Notes under the pieces: generated by a model
What the model was told of the DNA's origin: nothing
The model's input: the letters and a program-made list of their open reading frames with translations, nothing else
Database searches by the model: none
Position numbers and translations under genes: made by a program
Shown here: piece by piece, positions 39,862 through 44,125 of the stretch
Position numbering within the stretch: position 1 is the first letter of the stretch
Layout: every line of letters starts with the position of its first letter
Origin: Megamonas sp. UBA1799
GTDB taxonomy: Bacteria; Bacillota; Negativicutes; Selenomonadales; Selenomonadaceae
Direction: 5' to 3'
Assembly: GCA_002319815.1 (NCBI GenBank)
Contig: DCFR01000076.1
Coordinates: forward strand, 1-44,125
Length of the DNA: 44,125 bases

Positions 39862-40893
39862 ATGAAGCGATATACGATGCTCCTTTTGACTGCGTTTACA
39901 TTGGTGTTGCTGGTTGCGGCCGGCAATGTCTATCTGGCGGGCTATGCGGATCAGACGGAGCAGACGAAGCCGCTCAAGACCATTACAGCTTATACGACAC
40001 TGCCGGCAGAGCATGCTGCTCTGCTGGCGGCTGAATATGAAAAAACGAGCCGGGTACGGGTGAATTTTGTCCCGCTGACGGCGGCTGATCTGCTGCAGCG
40101 GTTGCGGAAGGAAGCTGCGGCGCCGCAGGCAGATCTGGTGGTAGCCGACAGCTGTGTGCTGCGGCAAGCTGCCGGCAAGGGAGAACTTATTCCTTATGTT
40201 TCGGAACAAACGGACTCCGTTCCTGAAGATTTCAAAGATGCGGATGGCGTCTGGACCGGATTATGGTATGATCCAATTGTGTTTTGTGTCAATCGGGATT
40301 ATTTGTTGTCTTTGCCGCGCATTCCACAGACCTGGCCGGAGCTGGCTGGGTATCCGGGCGTTCGCATCGGCATTACGGATTTTTTGGCGGCGGATGCTTC
40401 CGCTAATCTCTATTTGTCTATGGTGGCTCAGTATGGAGAACCGACGGCACTGCAGCTTTTTCGGACGATGCACCCGAAGGTTGTTCAGTATGCCAAGTAT
40501 CTTTCCACGCCTGTGCGCATGGCCGGTATGGGTGAAGTCGATGTGTCCATTGCCGTTCAGAGTGAGACCTTGCGTTATATTGGCGATGGGTATCCGCTGA
40601 GGATTATTTATCCGGCTGACGGTACGGCTTATATGCTTACGGGTGTGGGCTTGCTGAAGGATGAGGCGCACGGCGCCGCAGCTCGGAATTTTGTCGAATG
40701 GCTGCTTGGCGACGAAGCGCAGTTGGCTTTGCAAAAAAATAATTTCTTTTTTGTTCCAACCAATCCGGCGACACTGGCCTATAAGACTTTTGCCGGCAAG
40801 AATATCATTTTGTTCGATCATCCGCAGCAGTTTACAGCCGCTGAGCGGCATCAGCTGCTGGATGGCTGGGTGAAAAATATACGTCTTAAGTAG
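39862..40893 (+). CDS. Extracellular solute-binding protein (AfuA/FbpA-like, periplasmic binding fold)
   Basis: This 343-residue protein has an N-terminal signal or anchor helix (about residues 6-24) without a lipobox cysteine. The rest has the two-lobe type 2 periplasmic-binding fold of the iron and other ABC substrate-binding proteins: ITAYTTLPAEHAALLAAEYEK split over the first strand and helix, ADLVVADS, GLWYDPIVFCVNRDY, and FVEWLLGDEAQLAL near the C-terminus. The ATG at 39862 has GGAGG 8 bases upstream. No permease or ATPase gene is adjacent, so it may serve a transporter encoded elsewhere or a sensor. The ligand is unknown. Confidence 0.82.
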   Translation: MKRYTMLLLTAFTLVLLVAAGNVYLAGYADQTEQTKPLKTITAYTTLPAEHAALLAAEYEKTSRVRVNFVPLTAADLLQRLRKEAAAPQADLVVADSCVLRQAAGKGELIPYVSEQTDSVPEDFKDADGVWTGLWYDPIVFCVNRDYLLSLPRIPQTWPELAGYPGVRIGITDFLAADASANLYLSMVAQYGEPTALQLFRTMHPKVVQYAKYLSTPVRMAGMGEVDVSIAVQSETLRYIGDGYPLRIIYPADGTAYMLTGVGLLKDEAHGAAARNFVEWLLGDEAQLALQKNNFFFVPTNPATLAYKTFAGKNIILFDHPQQFTAAERHQLLDGWVKNIRLK

Positions 40894-40897
40894 CACG

Positions 40898-40931
40898 GAG
40901 AGGCTGTGGCTTAGAGCGATGGCCTCTTTTC
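40898..40931 (+). terminator. Terminator after the substrate-binding protein gene
   Basis: AGAGGC (40899-40904) pairs with GCCTCT (40922-40927), followed by TTTTCTT. Confidence 0.6.
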
Positions 40932-40972
40932 TTACATTTTATCAGTTCTATTTAATATTTAGGAGGAATAGT

Positions 40973-42328
40973 GTGAAAGCAGGATTTATCAGTCTGGGGT
41001 GTGCCAAAAATCTCGTTGATACGGAAGTAATGCTCGGCATACTGCGCGAGCACAGTATTGAACTTACACCAGACCCCGCAGAGGCCGACATCCTCATCGT
41101 GAATACCTGTGCTTTTATTGAATCCGCTAAAGAAGAGTCAATTACTACAATACTTAGCATGGCGGAATATAAGGGATCGGGCTGCTGCCGGTCGCTGATT
41201 GTTGCCGGCTGCCTGGGGCAGCGGTATGGGCAGCAGCTTCTCGACGAAATCCCGGAGGCTGATGCCATTCTTGGTACAGGCGCTTTTCAGCGCATTATGG
41301 AAGCGGTTGATGAGACGCTCAAGGGAAACAGGGTCGTGATTGCCGGCGAGTCTGAAGTTATCTATGATGCTCGTATGCCGCGTATCATGACGACGCCGAC
41401 GTACACGGCTTATGTGAAAATCGCCGAAGGGTGCGACAATAATTGTGCGTTTTGCGCTATTCCTATGGTTCGAGGGCACTATCGCAGCCGGACGATTGAG
41501 GATATTTGCGCGGAAGTGGAGCGGCTGGCGCAAAACGGCGTCAAGGAAATCAATCTGATTGCCCAGGATACAACCAATTATGGACGGGATTTGTATGGCG
41601 AACCGGCGTTGGCCCGCCTTTTAAAGAAATTGGTCCGGATTGACGGCATTCACTGGATTCGCAGCTTGTATTCCTATCCGCGTTTCTTTACTGACGAGTT
41701 GATCGATACGATTGCCGCCGAGCCAAAAATTTGTAAATATGTTGATTTGCCGCTACAGCATGCACATAATTCGGTGCTTAAAAGCATGCATCGTCCGGAC
41801 ACGCGGGAAAGTGTAGAGGTATTGCTGGCGAAAATCCGGGCGCGTATTCCCGGGGTCGCGATTCGATCAACTTTTATTGTTGGTTTTCCTGGTGAAACGG
41901 ATGCCCAGTATCAGACACTGCGCCGATTTATTGAAGAACAGCGTTTTGATAAAGTGGGCGTGTTTACGTACTCACGGGAAGAAGGGACGCCGGCGTTTGC
42001 TATGGCGAATCAGGTCTCGGAAGATGTTATGCAGGAGCGCTATCATGATTTGATGAGCTTGCAGTGCAAAATTTCCGAGGAAGTCAATCAGACGCTGGAA
42101 GGCAGAGAACTTGAAGTTATCGTTGAGGGACGGGACGAAGAGCAGCCGGATATTGCCTGTGGCCGTTCATACCGTGAAGCGCCGGAAGTGGATGGGCAGG
42201 TTTATATTGAAGGCGACACGGATAGTCAGCCGGGAGATATCGTACGGGTTCGGATTGTGCAGGGATTTACGTATGATGTGGTCGGGGAACGCGTTTCGTC
42301 TGGGGCGAAAGAAAGCGCAGTGAAATGA
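40973..42328 (+). CDS. rimO: Ribosomal protein S12 methylthiotransferase RimO
   Basis: RimO is a radical-SAM enzyme that adds a methylthio group to a conserved aspartate of ribosomal protein S12. The 451-residue protein has an N-terminal UPF0004 domain with SLGCAKNLVDTE and cysteine ligands for a second Fe-S cluster (VNTCAF, AGCLGQR). The radical-SAM cluster motif is Cys154, Cys158 and Cys161 (GCDNNCAFCAIP). A C-terminal TRAM domain starts near residue 380 (LEVIVEGRDEE). The start is the GTG at 40973, with AGGAGG 6 bases upstream. It overlaps cinA by 4 bases. Confidence 0.96.
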   Translation: MKAGFISLGCAKNLVDTEVMLGILREHSIELTPDPAEADILIVNTCAFIESAKEESITTILSMAEYKGSGCCRSLIVAGCLGQRYGQQLLDEIPEADAILGTGAFQRIMEAVDETLKGNRVVIAGESEVIYDARMPRIMTTPTYTAYVKIAEGCDNNCAFCAIPMVRGHYRSRTIEDICAEVERLAQNGVKEINLIAQDTTNYGRDLYGEPALARLLKKLVRIDGIHWIRSLYSYPRFFTDELIDTIAAEPKICKYVDLPLQHAHNSVLKSMHRPDTRESVEVLLAKIRARIPGVAIRSTFIVGFPGETDAQYQTLRRFIEEQRFDKVGVFTYSREEGTPAFAMANQVSEDVMQERYHDLMSLQCKISEEVNQTLEGRELEVIVEGRDEEQPDIACGRSYREAPEVDGQVYIEGDTDSQPGDIVRVRIVQGFTYDVVGERVSSGAKESAVK

Positions 42329-43566
42329 TTGTAGAACTTATTACTACCGGCAGCGAACTGCTGCTGGGGCAAATCATCAATACCAATGCCGCGTATATGG
42401 CTAAAGAACTGAATGCGGTTGGCTTTGATGTTGTTTATCAGACTACGGTCGGCGATAACCGGGAACGGATGCAGGCGGCGATTGTCCATGCGCTTACCCG
42501 GGCGGAGCTGGTCATTACCTCGGGCGGATTGGGACCGACGCGCGGCGATATTACCAAAGAAGTATCGGCTGCTGTATTTGGCCGCGAGCTGTCTTTAAAT
42601 GAAGTGTGCGCAGAACGCATCCGGGCGCATTTTGACCGGGTTCACCGTCCAATGACAGAAAATAATCTGCGGCAGGCGATGATACCGGCCGGAGCGCATG
42701 TTTTTACCAATTATGCCGGAACGGCTCCCGGTATTGCGCTGGAACAGGATGGTAAGGTCATCGTGAATCTGCCGGGTCCGCCGCCTGAAATGAAGGATAT
42801 GTTTGAACGCAGCCTGAAGCCATATCTTCAAAGAAAGTACGGTTTTGCCTCGGTGATCGTTTCCCGGGTTCTTGATACCTTTGGCATTGGGGAATCCAAA
42901 CTGGAGACGGAAATCCAGGATCTTATTCTGACACAGCACAATCCAACGCTGGCTCTTTTGGTACGGCCGACCGGCGTTATTATCCGCATCACGGCGAAAG
43001 CAGCGACAACGGAAGTTGCCGACCGGATGATTGCCGGCGTTGAGCAGGAGATTCGCCGCCGCGTCGGTACTTATATTTACGCGGTGGACGATGAACCGTT
43101 GGAGGAAGTCGTGGGGAAAAAACTGCTGGCGCAGCATCTGACGATTGCCTGTGCGGAATCCTGCACCGGCGGGCTGCTGACAAGTCGGCTTACCGATGTG
43201 CCGGGCAGTTCAGCTTATCTTATGGGGTCGGTTGTGTCCTATACGAATGAGGTGAAGGCAGCCATTCTGGGGGTTGATCGCGCGGTATTGCGCACGCTGG
43301 GCGCCGTGTCAGAACCGGTGGCCTGTCAGATGGCGGAGGGTGTGCGGCGCTGCCTGGGAACTTCAGTTGGCGTCGGCATTACCGGGATTGCCGGGCCGGA
43401 TGGCGGCAGCGCTGAAAAACCGGTCGGACTTGTCTATATTGCGGTAGCTGGTTTGCAGGGAACAACGGTGGAAAAGAAATTTTTCACCGGAACACGCAGC
43501 CAGATTAAGTTTCAGGCGACACAAACCGCTCTGAATATGGTGTATCATTCCCTCATTCATAGATAA
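42325..43566 (+). CDS. cinA: CinA-family protein (competence/damage-inducible; NMN amidohydrolase domain)
   Basis: CinA joins an N-terminal MoCF-like (COG1058) domain, an ADP-ribose pyrophosphatase in characterised members, to a C-terminal nicotinamide-nucleotide amidohydrolase domain that recycles NMN. The 413-residue length equals the two-domain form. The N-terminus shows ITTGSELLLGQI and SGGLGPTRGDITKE; the C-terminus shows AESCTGGLLTSRLTDVPGSS and GITGIAGPDGGS. The ATG overlaps the rimO stop (ATGA). Only 77 bases and no clear terminator separate it from the helicase gene. Confidence 0.95.
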   Translation: MIVELITTGSELLLGQIINTNAAYMAKELNAVGFDVVYQTTVGDNRERMQAAIVHALTRAELVITSGGLGPTRGDITKEVSAAVFGRELSLNEVCAERIRAHFDRVHRPMTENNLRQAMIPAGAHVFTNYAGTAPGIALEQDGKVIVNLPGPPPEMKDMFERSLKPYLQRKYGFASVIVSRVLDTFGIGESKLETEIQDLILTQHNPTLALLVRPTGVIIRITAKAATTEVADRMIAGVEQEIRRRVGTYIYAVDDEPLEEVVGKKLLAQHLTIACAESCTGGLLTSRLTDVPGSSAYLMGSVVSYTNEVKAAILGVDRAVLRTLGAVSEPVACQMAEGVRRCLGTSVGVGITGIAGPDGGSAEKPVGLVYIAVAGLQGTTVEKKFFTGTRSQIKFQATQTALNMVYHSLIHR

Positions 43567-43643
43567 TTTAATGTAGGTATTAACTTTGTATCAATGGCAG
43601 TCCGTAGAACGGACAGCTGTAAAATCAGGAGGAAAACAATATT

Positions 43644-44125
43644 TTGAAAAAAGAAATTAAAGCCTTTGGTAACATCGAACTCAGCAAAAAGCTCTTGAGC
43701 GCCGTGAGCGACATGGGTTTTGAGGAACCATCGCCGATTCAGGCGCAGACGATTCCCTTGCTGCTGGAGGGGCATGATGTCATCGGCCAGGCGCAGACCG
43801 GCACTGGTAAGACAGCTGCTTTCGGCATTCCGACGATTGAGAAAGTCATCGATGCCAGCCATCATATCCAGGCGCTGGTGTTGACACCAACGCGTGAGCT
43901 GGCAATCCAGATTGCGGAAGAATTTAATAAAATCGGTAAATACAAGCGCGTCAAGACATTGCCTATTTATGGTGGTCAGGCGATTGATCGTCAGATCCGG
44001 GCGCTGCGATATGGCGTTCAGATTGTTGTTGGCACGCCGGGACGTTTGCTGGATCATATCCGGCGCGGCACGGTAAAGTTTGGTGATGTGCATACGCTTA
44101 TTCTCGATGAAGCAGATGAAATGCT
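43644..44125 (+). CDS. DEAD-box RNA helicase, 5' part only (cut by window end)
   Basis: The visible 160 residues are the N-terminal RecA-like lobe of a DEAD-box ATP-dependent RNA helicase of the DeaD/CshA kind, used in ribosome assembly or mRNA turnover. The Q motif (F19-GFEEPSPIQ region), motif I AQTGTGKT, motif Ia PTRELAIQ, GGQAIDRQ, TPGRLLDH and motif II LDEADEM are in order and spaced normally. The start is the TTG at 43644, with AGGAGG about 10 bases upstream. The gene runs off the right edge, so the second lobe and any C-terminal extension are not seen. Confidence 0.93.
   Translation, partial: MKKEIKAFGNIELSKKLLSAVSDMGFEEPSPIQAQTIPLLLEGHDVIGQAQTGTGKTAAFGIPTIEKVIDASHHIQALVLTPTRELAIQIAEEFNKIGKYKRVKTLPIYGGQAIDRQIRALRYGVQIVVGTPGRLLDHIRRGTVKFGDVHTLILDEADEM

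Noticed and set aside
43600..43614. Terminator between cinA and the helicase gene
   Set aside because: The GTCCG/CGGAC hairpin has only five base pairs and no T tail, so it is not convincing as a terminator.
1..44125. CRISPR array, tRNA, rRNA, transposase or prophage genes
   Set aside because: No spaced repeat series, no clover-leaf sequence, no rRNA segments and no transposase or phage-type proteins were seen on either strand.

Overview
The window is about 44 kb of ordinary, gene-dense bacterial chromosome of roughly even GC content, with no tRNA, rRNA, CRISPR array, insertion sequence or prophage that I can see. It points to an anaerobic, Gram-positive-lineage (Firmicutes) bacterium, most likely of the diderm class Negativicutes. 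The reasons are a rubrerythrin of the rubredoxin-first type, a glmS ribozyme, a clostridial-type IMP dehydrogenase, a mraZ-to-ftsZ cluster containing DUF881 and small-basic-protein genes, a meso-diaminopimelate-type MurE, and a PdtaS/PdtaR-like ANTAR two-component pair. The class is an inference; no species is claimed.

Layout. 1-1.4 kb: a small cysteine-rich protein of unknown function, convergent with a rubrerythrin. 1.4-4.2 kb: tsaE-tsaB-rimI-tsaD, the tRNA t6A operon, closed by a strong terminator. 4.3-6.3 kb: a HisKA_2 sensor kinase and an ANTAR (RNA-binding antiterminator) response regulator. 6.3-9.6 kb: a MocR-type regulator divergent from azlC-azlD, followed by a sirtuin. 9.7-13.5 kb: promoter, leader hairpin, glmS ribozyme and glmS, then guaB with its own promoter and leader hairpin. 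13.6-16.2 kb: a hypoxanthine-DNA glycosylase, and an OmpR-type regulator with its kinase. 16.2-18.9 kb: clpB behind a large palindrome. 19-21.5 kb: a TauE/SafE permease, an alpha/beta hydrolase and dtd. 21.5-23.8 kb, minus strand: a second OmpR-type two-component system downstream of a DUF1858 protein. 24-25.6 kb: a degenerate Lgt-like membrane protein and a polysaccharide deacetylase.

25.8-39.7 kb is the division and cell-wall cluster: mraZ, rsmH, ftsL, murE, murF, mraY, murD, murG, murC, ddl, ftsQ, DUF881, small basic protein, ftsZ. It encodes most of the cytoplasmic route to lipid II plus three divisome components. It has no ftsI/pbpB, ftsW, murB or ftsA. 39.8-44.1 kb: an orphan substrate-binding protein, rimO, cinA and the start of a DEAD-box RNA helicase gene cut by the window edge.

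The most interesting signals are: (1) an Lgt-family protein that has lost the residues essential for lipoprotein modification, paired with a deacetylase; (2) terminator-like hairpins placed between promoter and gene at glmS and guaB, and directly ahead of the second OmpR-type regulator; (3) a 36-bp palindrome built of AGTCAAA repeats over the clpB promoter; (4) four independent promoters sharing the identical 11-mer TATGATATAAT; (5) an ANTAR two-component pair with no recognisable target nearby.
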